This document shows positions 28,066-38,348 of a stretch of 64,000 bases of DNA, in pieces. The notes below the pieces were generated by a model. The model saw only the letters and a list, made by a program, of their open reading frames with translations. It had not been told where the DNA came from and did no database searches. The DNA is from Prochlorococcus sp. AG-418-D13. Its GTDB lineage: Bacteria; Cyanobacteriota; Cyanobacteriia; PCC-6307; Cyanobiaceae. Location: positions 62,001 through 126,000 of the forward strand of contig QCLU01000004.1 in assembly GCA_003214315.1 (NCBI GenBank), given 5' to 3'. The position numbers were made by a program, and so were the translations under genes. Every line of letters begins with the position of its first letter. The stretch's first letter is position 1.

Positions 28066-29289
28066 TTGAGAAGTTGGCAAATTTTTAAAATATGGGGAAT
28101 TCCCTTTAAAGTTCATCCTTATTGGTTTGCTATTCTCTTTTTATTCTCATGGAGTATAAGTAATCAGGTTAATTTAACTTCAGGTGATATTTATAATATT
28201 AAAGAATCTTGGATAATAGGATTTTTAACTTCTTTTTTCTTATTATCCTCAATTATTTTTCATGAGGTTTTTCATACTTTTGTTTCACTTAATCAGGGTG
28301 TAAAAATAAAAAAAATAACTTTTTATTTTCTAGGAGCAATTTTACAAATAGACAAGTATTGTCAAACTGCTTTAGGTAATATAAAAATTGCAATTGTTAG
28401 ACCTCTTTTATGTTTCGCTACAGCATCTATCCTACTTTTAATTAGTAATAACAGTGCATCTCAAGAACAAATAGCAGTTAATATAATTTCTAGAGTAGGT
28501 ATATTTAATTTATTCTTAGGCTTCTTAAATTTGATTCCAATTGGTTCTTTAGATGGGGGAAATTTATTAAAAAGTATTATTTGGCATTTCTCAGGGAGTA
28601 AAAATAAAGGAAGAAATTTCCTCAATAAAGTAAATTTATTATTATCTTTATTTGTTTTATTTTTTGGGATAATTTGTTTATTTAGATTTAACTTTTACTT
28701 TGGTTTTATTCTTTCTTTTTTGGGATTGTTTGGAGTTAATTCTTCAAAAGCTGAAAGTCAATTTTTTAAAATTGAAAACATAATTAAATTTAGTAAAGTT
28801 TCTGAGATCAAATTAAAGCCTTTGAGGAAAATTGAATACGATGCAAATTTCTCAGAATTTAATACATTAATAAGAAATAAAAAGGATGCATCGGATAAAT
28901 ATTTTTTTGTTACGAATAATGGTAGATGGATTGGTTTTGTTGATGAGAATATTTTAAAAACTATTTCCTTAAAAAAATGGGAGCGGTACTTTGTTGGAGA
29001 TTTTAAGAAACCAATCGATAGTTTTGAAAGTGTACCTCACAACGATAAATTATGGAGAACTATAGAAAGACTTGAAGAAACAAATGAAGGTTTTTTATTG
29101 GTTCTCAATTCTGCAAATATCCCTTTGGGTATAATTGATAGGTCAAAAATTGGAAACTTTGTATTGAATAAATTAGGTTTTAATTTGCCTTCAGAGATTG
29201 TTAACAAATTAAATTTTAAAAATCATTATCCCTTAGGAATTGAATTGCCAAGAATAATAAATTCAATGAAGCAGAAAGGAGATCTTTAA
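28066..29289 (+). CDS. Site-2-type membrane metalloprotease (M50) with C-terminal CBS-like region
   Basis: Intramembrane zinc protease. HEVFHTF near residue 66 is the HExxH motif and NLIPIGSLDGGNLL near 162 supplies the third ligand (LDGG). Five to six hydrophobic segments span residues 15-230. Residues about 245-375 are soluble and resemble a pair of CBS modules (for example DKYFFVTNNGRWIGFVDE), as in other S2P family proteins. Substrates such as anti-sigma factors are possible but not shown. TTG start at 28066 is supported by GGAG at 28055-28058. Confidence 0.9.
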   Translation: MRSWQIFKIWGIPFKVHPYWFAILFLFSWSISNQVNLTSGDIYNIKESWIIGFLTSFFLLSSIIFHEVFHTFVSLNQGVKIKKITFYFLGAILQIDKYCQTALGNIKIAIVRPLLCFATASILLLISNNSASQEQIAVNIISRVGIFNLFLGFLNLIPIGSLDGGNLLKSIIWHFSGSKNKGRNFLNKVNLLLSLFVLFFGIICLFRFNFYFGFILSFLGLFGVNSSKAESQFFKIENIIKFSKVSEIKLKPLRKIEYDANFSEFNTLIRNKKDASDKYFFVTNNGRWIGFVDENILKTISLKKWERYFVGDFKKPIDSFESVPHNDKLWRTIERLEETNEGFLLVLNSANIPLGIIDRSKIGNFVLNKLGFNLPSEIVNKLNFKNHYPLGIELPRIINSMKQKGDL

Positions 29290-29311
29290 TAATTCTTGTC
29301 ATTAAAATTTT

Positions 29312-30040
29312 CTATTTTTTATTATCTATGGCAATATTTTTGAAATTTATATTTGATTTATTTTTTAGGAATGAATTTCTCAAATGTTGAACTATTTCAT
29401 CATTTGTTAGTTTTAAATTGACTTTTGGTGGAGCTTCTTCTTTGAATAATTTGAACCACAAATCTCTTGAAGGATTTGTTTGAATCTCTCCATGTTGAAG
29501 GAATGCACCTTTTTTACGAAATTGGGCACTACCTATTCTCTTAAACCCATCCTGATCAACTAAATCAGAAATTAATGAAGTCCCAAAACAATTTGTTTTA
29601 ATGCTTGATTTTCGCAAATTACCATATCGTAAGTTTAGACCTAATTCTCTAAAACTTTTAATTAACCAATTATTTACCATTTTATAACTTAAGACTTTAT
29701 AGTAAGTTTTTTTAAATGTTAATGCATATGTTATGCCTCCTGAATGAAGAACAGCGCCCCCTCCAGAGGGACGTCTAACAATATTAATTTCCCCATTTGA
29801 TAATAAGTTTTCCCAATGAAGAGGAATTTCCTTTTGGTGATGGCCAATTGAAAGCCAATCCCCAGTCCAATAGTAGAACCTCAATGTGAGAATTATTTCA
29901 GGATTCGAAATTGTCTGATCTAAAGAATTTAAATCTAAAGCCATTTGATCAAATCCAGGTAAATTATTTGTCGAAAAAATTAAAGCCTGATTTTCTATTC
30001 CCAAAATTAATTTTGTAGGTTTATTTATGATAATTTTCAA
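29312..30040 (-). CDS. Lipoate-protein ligase A family protein
   Basis: Biotin/lipoate-transferase fold, 242 residues. The lipoate-binding loop RRPSGGGAVLHSGGITYAL is clear near residue 90 and GFKRIGSAQFRKKGAFLQHG has the conserved lysine region. It likely attaches lipoyl or octanoyl groups to 2-oxoacid dehydrogenase or glycine cleavage proteins. The exact reaction (ligase or octanoyltransferase) cannot be settled. TTG start; divergent from psaM. Confidence 0.87.
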   Translation of the reverse strand: MKIIINKPTKLILGIENQALIFSTNNLPGFDQMALDLNSLDQTISNPEIILTLRFYYWTGDWLSIGHHQKEIPLHWENLLSNGEINIVRRPSGGGAVLHSGGITYALTFKKTYYKVLSYKMVNNWLIKSFRELGLNLRYGNLRKSSIKTNCFGTSLISDLVDQDGFKRIGSAQFRKKGAFLQHGEIQTNPSRDLWFKLFKEEAPPKVNLKLTNDEIVQHLRNSFLKNKSNINFKNIAIDNKK

Positions 30041-30140
30041 TAAATTTTTTCTTTCAATTTGTTAATTACGTAACATCATTTTGTAATAGTGTTTCAAATC
30101 TCCTCTTTTCGGTGGAGAATATAGAAAATAATTTTTTAAC

Positions 30141-30245
30141 ATGGAGCCAACTCAAACAATTAATCTTATTGCATTAAGCCTCATAGTTGTTATGCATGCT
30201 GGAGTTTTAGCATTAAGACTAGGAATTAGTTTAGGTAGGAACTAA
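30141..30245 (+). CDS. psaM: Photosystem I subunit XII, PsaM
   Basis: A 34-residue frame ([20 protein letters not shown], then [14 protein letters not shown]) with one transmembrane helix. The LALRL segment after the helix is the hallmark of PsaM, a small photosystem I subunit near the trimer interface. The gene is short enough to be missed by length filters. ATG at 30141, TAA at 30243-30245. It lies in the spacer between the lipoate ligase and the small FtsB-like protein, upstream of por. Confidence 0.88.
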   Translation: MEPTQTINLIALSLIVVMHAGVLALRLGISLGRN

Positions 30246-30330
30246 AGTCTATTAGAAAAATTAAAATTTATAAGGTAATAATGTAGTATGACTGAATTGA
30301 TTTATTCAGTAATAATATCAAGTACTTAAT

Positions 30331-30678
30331 TTGTCAAAATCTTTTTATAAAAATAGTATTTTCCAAAAAAAATATTTACGGTCTGTATTTGCAAGCAGAC
30401 AACAGAAACAGGAAAATTTTGTATCGTTGATTTTTTTAATTATAAAAATTAGCTTTTCTCTTTTAGCAATAATAAGTCTGATTAAACTTGGCTATAGTTC
30501 CAAAGTAAGGTTGACCAGATTAAGGGAAATTGAAGACTCATTTTTATACGAAAAATATAGATTTAATGTTTTAACAAATAAGTTTGATGATTTATTCTCT
30601 ACTGAAGGTGAGCAAAGATTTATGAAGGATCAGGATCAAATAATTTCTAAGGACATTATAAGAGTAATATGGCGTTGA
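30331..30678 (+). CDS. Small bitopic protein, DivIC/FtsB-like candidate
   Basis: A 115-residue protein with TTG start. About 28 basic residues precede one hydrophobic segment (about 31-51, VSLIFLIIKISFSLLAIISL), then a helical, charged stretch (SKVRLTRLREIEDSFLYEKY) and a C-terminal motif of the kind EGEQRFMKDQDQIISKDIIR. This order (short cytoplasmic tail, one span, short coiled coil, small C-terminal cap) is that of DivIC/FtsB septum proteins. The similarity is architectural, so the name is inference. It sits 54 bases before por and could be a photosynthesis-linked protein instead. Confidence 0.55.
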   Translation: MSKSFYKNSIFQKKYLRSVFASRQQKQENFVSLIFLIIKISFSLLAIISLIKLGYSSKVRLTRLREIEDSFLYEKYRFNVLTNKFDDLFSTEGEQRFMKDQDQIISKDIIRVIWR

Positions 30679-30732
30679 TAAGGATGATCTTGAATCATTC
30701 TAATTTTCATTTTTCTATTAACTTTTTTGCTA

Positions 30733-31737
30733 GTGAGTAAGAACATCAAGGGTTTAGTCCTAATAACAGGAACAACTTCAGGAGTTGGATTAAATACTCT
30801 AAAACCTCTATTAAGATTTGGATGGGAAGTTATAGCCGTTAATCGATCAAATAAAAGAGCTATAAAAATAGCTGAGGAATCCTTAACAAAAGAGGAAGTT
30901 AAAAATGTTCACTTTATAGAAATAGATCTTTCTAACTTGGATGATGTGAGAAAAGGTTGTGATGAAATATTAGAAAGATTTGAAAAGCCAATAAATTCTC
31001 TTATTTGTAATGCAGCAGTTTATAAACCGAGACTAAAGAGACCTGAAAGGTCTCCTCAGGGGTTTGAAAACTCTATGGCAGTAAATCATTTTGGGCATTT
31101 TCTTATGATAAATCTTCTTATAGAAAATATTTTATCTTCTGAAAGAGAAATTGTTTTAAATGGCAAATCAACATTATTCAAGCCAAGAATTACAGTATTA
31201 GGGTCTGTTACGGCTAATTATTCAGAACTTGGAGGAAGGATCCCCATCCCTGCCCCAGCTGATTTGGGAGATTTATCTGGATTCAAAAATGGTTTTTTAT
31301 CCCCAATAAGTATGGCGAATGGAAAGAAATTTAAACCTGGTAAGGCTTATAAGGATAGTAAACTTTGTAATATGGTGACCGTTCAGGAATTATCAAAAAG
31401 ATATCCTGCAGAGAAGATTATTGTAAATTCTCTATATCCTGGATGTGTTGCTGATACAAAACTTTTTAGAGATACACCTTGGTTATTTAGATTCCTTTTC
31501 CCGATATTTCAAAAATTTATAACAAAAGGATATGTTTCACAAAGGCTGGCAGGAGAGAGGGTCGCTCAAGTCGCAACTTATAAAGAATTTGCTAAACCAT
31601 CAGTCCATTGGAGCTGGGGAAATCGTCAGAAAACTGGCAGAAAAGCTTTTCCTCAAAAGTTGTCAAAAAGAATAATTGATACGAAGACCTCGCAACAAAC
31701 TTATGATTTAACAAGCCAATTGGTTGGGTTGGATTAA
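30733..31737 (+). CDS. por: Light-dependent protochlorophyllide oxidoreductase
   Basis: Reduces protochlorophyllide to chlorophyllide in light using NADPH. SDR-type cofactor motif GTTSGVGLNTL is near the N-terminus, CNAAVYKPRLKRPE follows, and AYKDSKLCNM carries the catalytic tyrosine and lysine. NSLYPGCVADTKLFR is also POR-specific. Start is GTG 30733 or TTG 30727; neither has a strong ribosome binding site. It converges with chlL, so both light-dependent and dark-operative enzymes are encoded side by side. Confidence 0.97.
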   Translation: MSKNIKGLVLITGTTSGVGLNTLKPLLRFGWEVIAVNRSNKRAIKIAEESLTKEEVKNVHFIEIDLSNLDDVRKGCDEILERFEKPINSLICNAAVYKPRLKRPERSPQGFENSMAVNHFGHFLMINLLIENILSSEREIVLNGKSTLFKPRITVLGSVTANYSELGGRIPIPAPADLGDLSGFKNGFLSPISMANGKKFKPGKAYKDSKLCNMVTVQELSKRYPAEKIIVNSLYPGCVADTKLFRDTPWLFRFLFPIFQKFITKGYVSQRLAGERVAQVATYKEFAKPSVHWSWGNRQKTGRKAFPQKLSKRIIDTKTSQQTYDLTSQLVGLD

Positions 31738-31743
31738 TTTAGA

Positions 31744-32631
<888 letters not shown>

Positions 32632-32820
32632 TTAAAGCTTAAAATTCATTATTATTTATATTCTTGCAGCGTAAATACACATGGAATATGTTTCTAAACA
32701 AATATGTATTTAATTGTATTAAAAGTAGGAAATATGTTCTTATAACTGAATTTTTAGGATTATATCTATTGGATTATGGGTGAAAATACTCATGCCATAA
32801 TTATAGTTTATAAGTAAAAA

Positions 32821-34392
32821 TTAACTAAAATATGCTTTGGCGTCGTAAAGGGTTTCATCGCTTATTTCTGGAATTCCTCTCAAGATTGCATATTTTTCGG
32901 TATTTGTTTTAACTTTACCTCTTACAAAAAATGGAATTTTTGTTAATTCAGCTCTACCTGATTCAGTCCAGATAATTCCCACTTTAGGATTATTATCTTT
33001 TGTATCGTCAGAATTTATTAAATCCTTTGTTTCCGTAGCTGTATGTCCTAAATGGCTTTGATGACCGTCGACAAACTCAAAGTCATGTTTAAACATATCT
33101 ATAAGATGCTCTTCTAATCCCATCATTAAGGGATGTACCCAATCATCAAAAATTACATTTGCTCCTTCCCATCCCATTTGTGGGCTATATCTTGCAGGAA
33201 CATCTTGAACATGCATTGGTGTACTTATTACCGAACATGGAATGCCAAGTCTCTTGGCACTATGCCTTTCCATTTGAGTCCCTAAAACTAGTTCAGGCGC
33301 GGCTTTTTTCATTGCATCTTCTACTTCTAAATAATTATTAGTAATTAAAGCTTCTACATTTAGTTCTTTTGCAGTTGCTCTTACTTGTCTCGCCATTTCC
33401 CTGCTATATGTCCCAAGACCAACTACTTCAAAACCTAATTCATCTTTGGCAATTTTTGCAGCCGCGATAGCATGTGTTCCATCACCAAAAATAAAAACTC
33501 TTTTGCCAGTTAAGTAATTTGAGTCAACTGATTTTGAATACCAAGGAAGTTTTGACTTGTGTTCTAATTCTTCTTTATTAGTCAAAGGGAGATCCAACTT
33601 ATTATGAACTTCATTTATAAATTCAATTGTATTTTTTATTCCAATTGGAATAGTATTTGTATATTCCATTCCAAAGTTCCGTTTAAGCCATTCGCATGAT
33701 GCTTCAGCAATTTCTTGATAAAGACAAATATTTATTTCAGCATCAATTAGTCTTTCAATATCATCTGGACTAGCACCTAATGGAGCAACAACGTTTGTAT
33801 CTATTCCTTGTTCTGAGAGTATACGTTGGATTTCGATAACATCATCCCTACATCTAAATCCAAGCAATGAAGGACCAAGTATATTAACTTTAGGTCTGCG
33901 ACCTAATTCCTTCCACCTTAGAGGACTTATTTTTTCTGAGGAACTTACTTTCTCTTTTAAAAGAGTTCTTGTTAATTGATAAAAAGTTTCTGAAGCCCCC
34001 CAATTTTCTTTCTTGCTATAGGCAGGTAATTCAAGATTAACAATTGGCATATCAAACCCCATCCCTTTTGCAAGAGCCCCTGGTTGGTCTTGGATTAGTT
34101 CTGCCGTACAACTTTCTCCAACTAAAAGAGTTTTGGGTTTAAAACGTTCTACAGCTTCCTTAATATTTTTCTTCACTAATTCAGCTGTATCACCTCCAAG
34201 GTCTCTAGCCTGGAAAGTTGTATAAGTTACTGGAGGCCTTTGCCCCCTCCTCTCAATCATTGTAAATAGAAGATCTGCATATGTATCTCCTTGAGGGGCA
34301 TGAAGCACATAATGTATATCTTTCATTGAAGAGGCGATTCTCATAGCCCCAACATGTGGAGGCCCTTCATATGTCCATAAAGTTAATTCCAT
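32821..34392 (-). CDS. chlB: Dark-operative protochlorophyllide reductase subunit ChlB
   Basis: Component of the ChlN/ChlB heterotetramer that binds protochlorophyllide and a [4Fe-4S] cluster. Start [18 protein letters not shown] is diagnostic, with [12 protein letters not shown] near residue 95, the aspartate-containing early region, and [20 protein letters not shown] late. Its C-terminal domain (about residues 470-523) ends [11 protein letters not shown]. It follows chlN by six bases. Confidence 0.98.
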   Translation of the reverse strand: MELTLWTYEGPPHVGAMRIASSMKDIHYVLHAPQGDTYADLLFTMIERRGQRPPVTYTTFQARDLGGDTAELVKKNIKEAVERFKPKTLLVGESCTAELIQDQPGALAKGMGFDMPIVNLELPAYSKKENWGASETFYQLTRTLLKEKVSSSEKISPLRWKELGRRPKVNILGPSLLGFRCRDDVIEIQRILSEQGIDTNVVAPLGASPDDIERLIDAEINICLYQEIAEASCEWLKRNFGMEYTNTIPIGIKNTIEFINEVHNKLDLPLTNKEELEHKSKLPWYSKSVDSNYLTGKRVFIFGDGTHAIAAAKIAKDELGFEVVGLGTYSREMARQVRATAKELNVEALITNNYLEVEDAMKKAAPELVLGTQMERHSAKRLGIPCSVISTPMHVQDVPARYSPQMGWEGANVIFDDWVHPLMMGLEEHLIDMFKHDFEFVDGHQSHLGHTATETKDLINSDDTKDNNPKVGIIWTESGRAELTKIPFFVRGKVKTNTEKYAILRGIPEISDETLYDAKAYFS

Positions 34393-34398
34393 AGTCTT

Positions 34399-35664
<1,266 letters not shown>

Positions 35665-35813
35665 TCAAGAGCTTGTATTTCAAGCTTGCATAAACTTTTT
35701 AATTTAAGAAAGTAATTAATAAGTTCTCTTACAAAAATATACACATTTAAAAAACTTATATGAATGTTTAAATACTTAAATGAGAATTATGAAAATTATT
35801 TTTAGGGCGTATT

Positions 35814-36182
35814 TTAATTTCTATAAAAAGAATTTCCTTGACTAGTTTTTGATATCTTCCATACATTTCTGGCTATTTTCGTAGCTAATAATCCTGCTCT
35901 TTCTAACTTAGATTTCCCGGGCTTAGCTCCAATTAAAGTTGTCACTTCTGAAGTAGTTAAAGGGGCTCCCGTATCTATGGCTAATTGTGTTAACTCCAAT
36001 CTATCTCTAAGGTTTTTAAGATTTACTTTCTCTATTTTATCTTCTTCTAACCAACTAAAAGATGGGTCTTTCTGAGATAGTTTTTGCATCAAACTTAGGC
36101 TAACTAATCCAAGAGTTTGATCAGGAGTTAATTCTTTTTCAGTACCAGAAACATTTGGTTCTTTTTTTTGAGAAGTTCCCAT
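35814..36182 (-). CDS. Small conserved-looking protein with possible winged-helix region
   Basis: A 122-residue protein that I do not recognise. The first 25 residues are polar. Residues about 50-115 contain RDRLELTQLAIDTGAPLTTS and EVTTLIGAKPG followed by RNVWKIS, a pattern that could be a small helix-turn-helix or winged-helix DNA-binding fold. It lies between chlN (same strand) and csoS1D (divergent), so it is placed to influence photosynthesis genes, but there is no direct evidence. Composition is like its neighbours. Confidence 0.6.
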   Translation of the reverse strand: MGTSQKKEPNVSGTEKELTPDQTLGLVSLSLMQKLSQKDPSFSWLEEDKIEKVNLKNLRDRLELTQLAIDTGAPLTTSEVTTLIGAKPGKSKLERAGLLATKIARNVWKISKTSQGNSFYRN

Positions 36183-36266
36183 AAAAATGCATATCTTTTA
36201 CTTGAAGTTATCGTTTTGTGGGAAGCATGCAAGTAAATTTAATAGAAAAAATGAACCATTATCCGT

Positions 36267-36272
36267 TATAGT
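36267..36272 (+). promoter_or_regulatory. -10-like element directly before csoS1D
   Basis: TATAGT ends seven bases before the csoS1D ATG at 36280. Transcription from it would begin at or next to the start codon and yield a leaderless or near-leaderless mRNA. No ribosome binding site is present before the ATG, in keeping with that. No -35 is obvious. Confidence 0.4.
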
Positions 36273-36279
36273 CGCGTGA

Positions 36280-37050
36280 ATGGAACCAACTTCTAGTTTA
36301 AATAGAGGGAACCGAAAAAAAGGGAGTTCTCTTGTCACAGGATCTGAGGTGCAATCTCAGGCCAGTGGTGCGAGCTGTTTTATTACAACTGATTCAGAAA
36401 AGTCTTTGGTATCCAGACAAGCCAGTCAAGTTGAGCAAATTGAGTTGAGAACATATGTTTTTTTAGATTCTCTTCAACCTCAATTAGCTGCATATATGGG
36501 TACGGTTAGTAGAGGTTTTTTACCTATTCCTGGTGACTCATGTCTTTGGATGGAAGTTTCGCCTGGGATGGCCGTTCATAGAGTCACTGATATTGCCTTA
36601 AAAGCAAGTAATGTAAGACTTGGTCAGATGATTGTTGAAAGAGCATTTGGTTCACTTGCTCTTTACCACAAAGATCAAAGCACTGTTTTACATTCTGGAG
36701 ATGTTGTTCTAGATGCTATTGGAAGTGAAGTTAGAAAAAGAACAAAACCTTCAACAAGTTGGACTGAAGTCATTCGCGCGATTACTCCTGATCATGCTGT
36801 TTTAATAAATAGACAAAACAGAAGTGGATCAATGATTCAATCTGGAATGAGTATGTTTATATTAGAAACTGAACCTGCTGGTTATGTTTTAAAAGCAGCA
36901 AATGAAGCTGAAAAAGCATCTAACATAACTGTTGTTGATGTGAAGGCAGTTGGCGCTTTTGGTAGATTAACTCTCGCTGGGAAAGAAGGCGATGTAGAAG
37001 AAGCCGCAGCTGCTGCTATTAGAGCAATTGAAGAAATCTCAAATTATTGA
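36280..37050 (+). CDS. csoS1D: Carboxysome shell protein CsoS1D, tandem BMC domain
   Basis: Pseudo-hexameric trimer of the alpha-carboxysome shell with a large gated pore. Two BMC domains follow a disordered N-terminus of about 50 residues: about 52-150 and 155-256. Glu120 and Arg121, the residues proposed to open and close the pore, are present in MIVERAFGS at exactly those positions. The C-terminal domain has [20 protein letters not shown]. Length of 256 matches the described Prochlorococcus protein. It lies 0.9 kb before the carboxysome operon on the same strand, separated by a gene on the other strand. Confidence 0.95.
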   Translation: MEPTSSLNRGNRKKGSSLVTGSEVQSQASGASCFITTDSEKSLVSRQASQVEQIELRTYVFLDSLQPQLAAYMGTVSRGFLPIPGDSCLWMEVSPGMAVHRVTDIALKASNVRLGQMIVERAFGSLALYHKDQSTVLHSGDVVLDAIGSEVRKRTKPSTSWTEVIRAITPDHAVLINRQNRSGSMIQSGMSMFILETEPAGYVLKAANEAEKASNITVVDVKAVGAFGRLTLAGKEGDVEEAAAAAIRAIEEISNY

Positions 37051-37057
37051 GAATTTT

Positions 37058-37642
37058 TTAATTTAAACCAATTTCTTTTTTTAAAAAAGGTGACATAATT
37101 TTCGCGGCTTTACCCCTACTGCCCAATTTACTTAGTTGTGATTGTGAAAGCTCTCCGTATACACAGTTAGCTTCTTTAACCCAAAAAATAGATTCGAATT
37201 CACCATTTGGGTATTTCGGGTTCTTAAGAATTTCCCCCCAGCATATTCCAGTTGTATCCTTCACTAAGTTTCCAGAGGGATCACATAAAACCATACAACT
37301 TATAAATCTTGCGCTCCTGTAGGGACAATCAGAAAGTTCATTAATTAATTTTTTAATTTTTTCAGCATTGTTTTTGGCATATCGAGCAGAATATATGCCT
37401 GGTCGACCATCTAAAATATCTACTTCAAGACCCGAGTCATCAGCTAATGTCCAAGTTTTTGTCTCTAACGCTGCTGCCTTTGCTTTTAGAAGTGCATTCT
37501 CAAAATAGGTGTTTCCAGTCTCTTCGACATTTAAATAATCTGGTTGCTTCTCTACTCTTAAAGACAAAACATCGAGCATTTCTGAAATTTCAGATACCTT
37601 TTTTTGGTTGCCACTCGCAATTGTTAGAACAGGAAGGTTCAA
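37058..37642 (-). CDS. rdgB: dITP/XTP pyrophosphatase (RdgB/HAM1)
   Basis: House-cleaning nucleotide pyrophosphatase that removes dITP, ITP and XTP. It has TIASGNQKKVSEI at the N-terminus, TWTLADDSGLEVDIL with the metal-binding aspartates near residue 68, GIYSARYA, and a C-terminal LGSRGKAA that replaces the usual SHRGKAL. Length of 194 is normal. The gene is wedged between csoS1D, with which it converges with a seven-base gap, and the divergent csoS1 operon. Confidence 0.94.
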   Translation of the reverse strand: MNLPVLTIASGNQKKVSEISEMLDVLSLRVEKQPDYLNVEETGNTYFENALLKAKAAALETKTWTLADDSGLEVDILDGRPGIYSARYAKNNAEKIKKLINELSDCPYRSARFISCMVLCDPSGNLVKDTTGICWGEILKNPKYPNGEFESIFWVKEANCVYGELSQSQLSKLGSRGKAAKIMSPFLKKEIGLN

Positions 37643-37691
37643 AATAACAAAAATTTATTGTGAATATTATCCTACTTCAAAGCTTGATACA

Positions 37692-37741
37692 GAGACAGGA
37701 AAGGTTGAACATTCCACACCTGTGTAGACAGGGCCTGTCTC
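37692..37741. promoter_or_regulatory. Dyad array upstream of csoS1 (candidate operator)
   Basis: A near-perfect palindrome AGACAGG-G-CCTGTCT occupies 37726-37740. A further AGACAGG lies at 37693-37699, so GAGACAGG (37692-37699) also pairs with CCTGTCTC (37734-37741) across 34 bases. Such repeated half-sites, GC-rich against an AT-rich background, resemble binding sites for a dimeric regulator or a folded leader. Which gene it serves (rdgB, divergent, or csoS1) is not determined. Confidence 0.5.
37705..37718 (+). repeat. 14-base direct repeat, copy 1
   Basis: TTGAACATTCCACA, identical to the copy at 37936-37949 in the same spacer. It lies between the AGACAGG half-sites. An exact 14-mer within 231 bases is unlikely by chance and suggests a regulator site or a small duplication. 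Confidence 0.55.
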
Positions 37742-37935
37742 GTACGAAAATAACATAATGTAAATTTTTTATTAACACAACAGTATGTTTTGATGCACTG
37801 ACTAATTTCTATAAGTAATGACATATCAATAGTACCAATGGTGATAAGTTTTTCTTATGAATAATAGAAAAAACATTAATGGTGATTTTGGTGAAAACGC
37901 TTGACTTATAAGTACCTAATGGAGCATTCTTCGAA

Positions 37936-37949
37936 TTGAACATTCCACA
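37936..37949 (+). repeat. 14-base direct repeat, copy 2
   Basis: Second exact copy of TTGAACATTCCACA, 18 bases before the csoS1 start codon, so it would lie in the 5' leader or overlap the promoter depending on the true transcription start. Confidence 0.55.
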
Positions 37950-37967
37950 TTTAGTAATTAGTAGACA

Positions 37968-38279
37968 ATGGCTACAGAAACAATGGGTATCGCTCTCGGC
38001 ATGATCGAGACACGCGGACTTGTACCTGCAATCGAAGCAGCAGATGCAATGACAAAGGCTGCAGAAGTTCGCCTTATTGGTCGTGAATTCGTAGGTGGCG
38101 GTTATGTCACAGTATTAGTTAGAGGCGAAACAGGCGCAGTTAACGCAGCTGTAAGAGCTGGAGCTGATGCTTGTGAAAGAGTTGGTGACGGTTTAGTTGC
38201 AGCTCACATTATTGCTCGTCCTCATAGAGAAGTTGAACCTGCTCTTGGTAACGGTGAATTTCTTGGTCAAAAGGACTAA
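37968..38279 (+). CDS. csoS1: Carboxysome major shell hexamer protein CsoS1
   Basis: Single-BMC-domain protein of 103 residues forming the hexameric tiles of the alpha-carboxysome. It has MGIALGMIETRGLVPAIEAA, the pore-loop segment REFVGGGYVTVLVRGETGAV, and HIIARPHREVE. First gene of the operon csoS1-rbcL-rbcS-csoS2-csoSCA-csoS4A-csoS4B. The base composition is noticeably less AT-rich than the surroundings, as expected for a highly expressed gene. A 20-base palindrome follows its stop. Confidence 0.98.
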   Translation: MATETMGIALGMIETRGLVPAIEAADAMTKAAEVRLIGREFVGGGYVTVLVRGETGAVNAAVRAGADACERVGDGLVAAHIIARPHREVEPALGNGEFLGQKD

Positions 38280-38288
38280 TTAAGTAAA

Positions 38289-38308
38289 GCAAAATTTATA
38301 AATTTTGC
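38289..38308 (+). promoter_or_regulatory. Perfect 20-base palindrome between csoS1 and rbcL
   Basis: GCAAAATTTA followed directly by its reverse complement, ten bases after the csoS1 stop. In RNA it can form a hairpin with an A/U-rich stem closed by GC pairs. There is no T tract after it, so it is more likely an RNA processing or stability element than a terminator. Confidence 0.55.
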
Positions 38309-38348
38309 ACAATAATTATTTTCCCTACACAGACCTAAATTTATCCTT

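Larger units (their letters stand above)
37643..37967. promoter_or_regulatory. Regulatory spacer between rdgB and the carboxysome operon
   Basis: The only spacer over 300 bases. It holds no convincing coding frame. From rdgB towards csoS1 it contains a GC-richer patch with several AGACAGG/CCTGTCT arms (37692-37741), a 14-base sequence found again near the end, an AT-rich middle, and promoter-like TTGACT (37901-37906) and TATAAG (37907-37912) hexamers, which overlap the space a single promoter would need and so cannot both belong to one promoter. The csoS1 start is at 37968. Confidence 0.6.
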
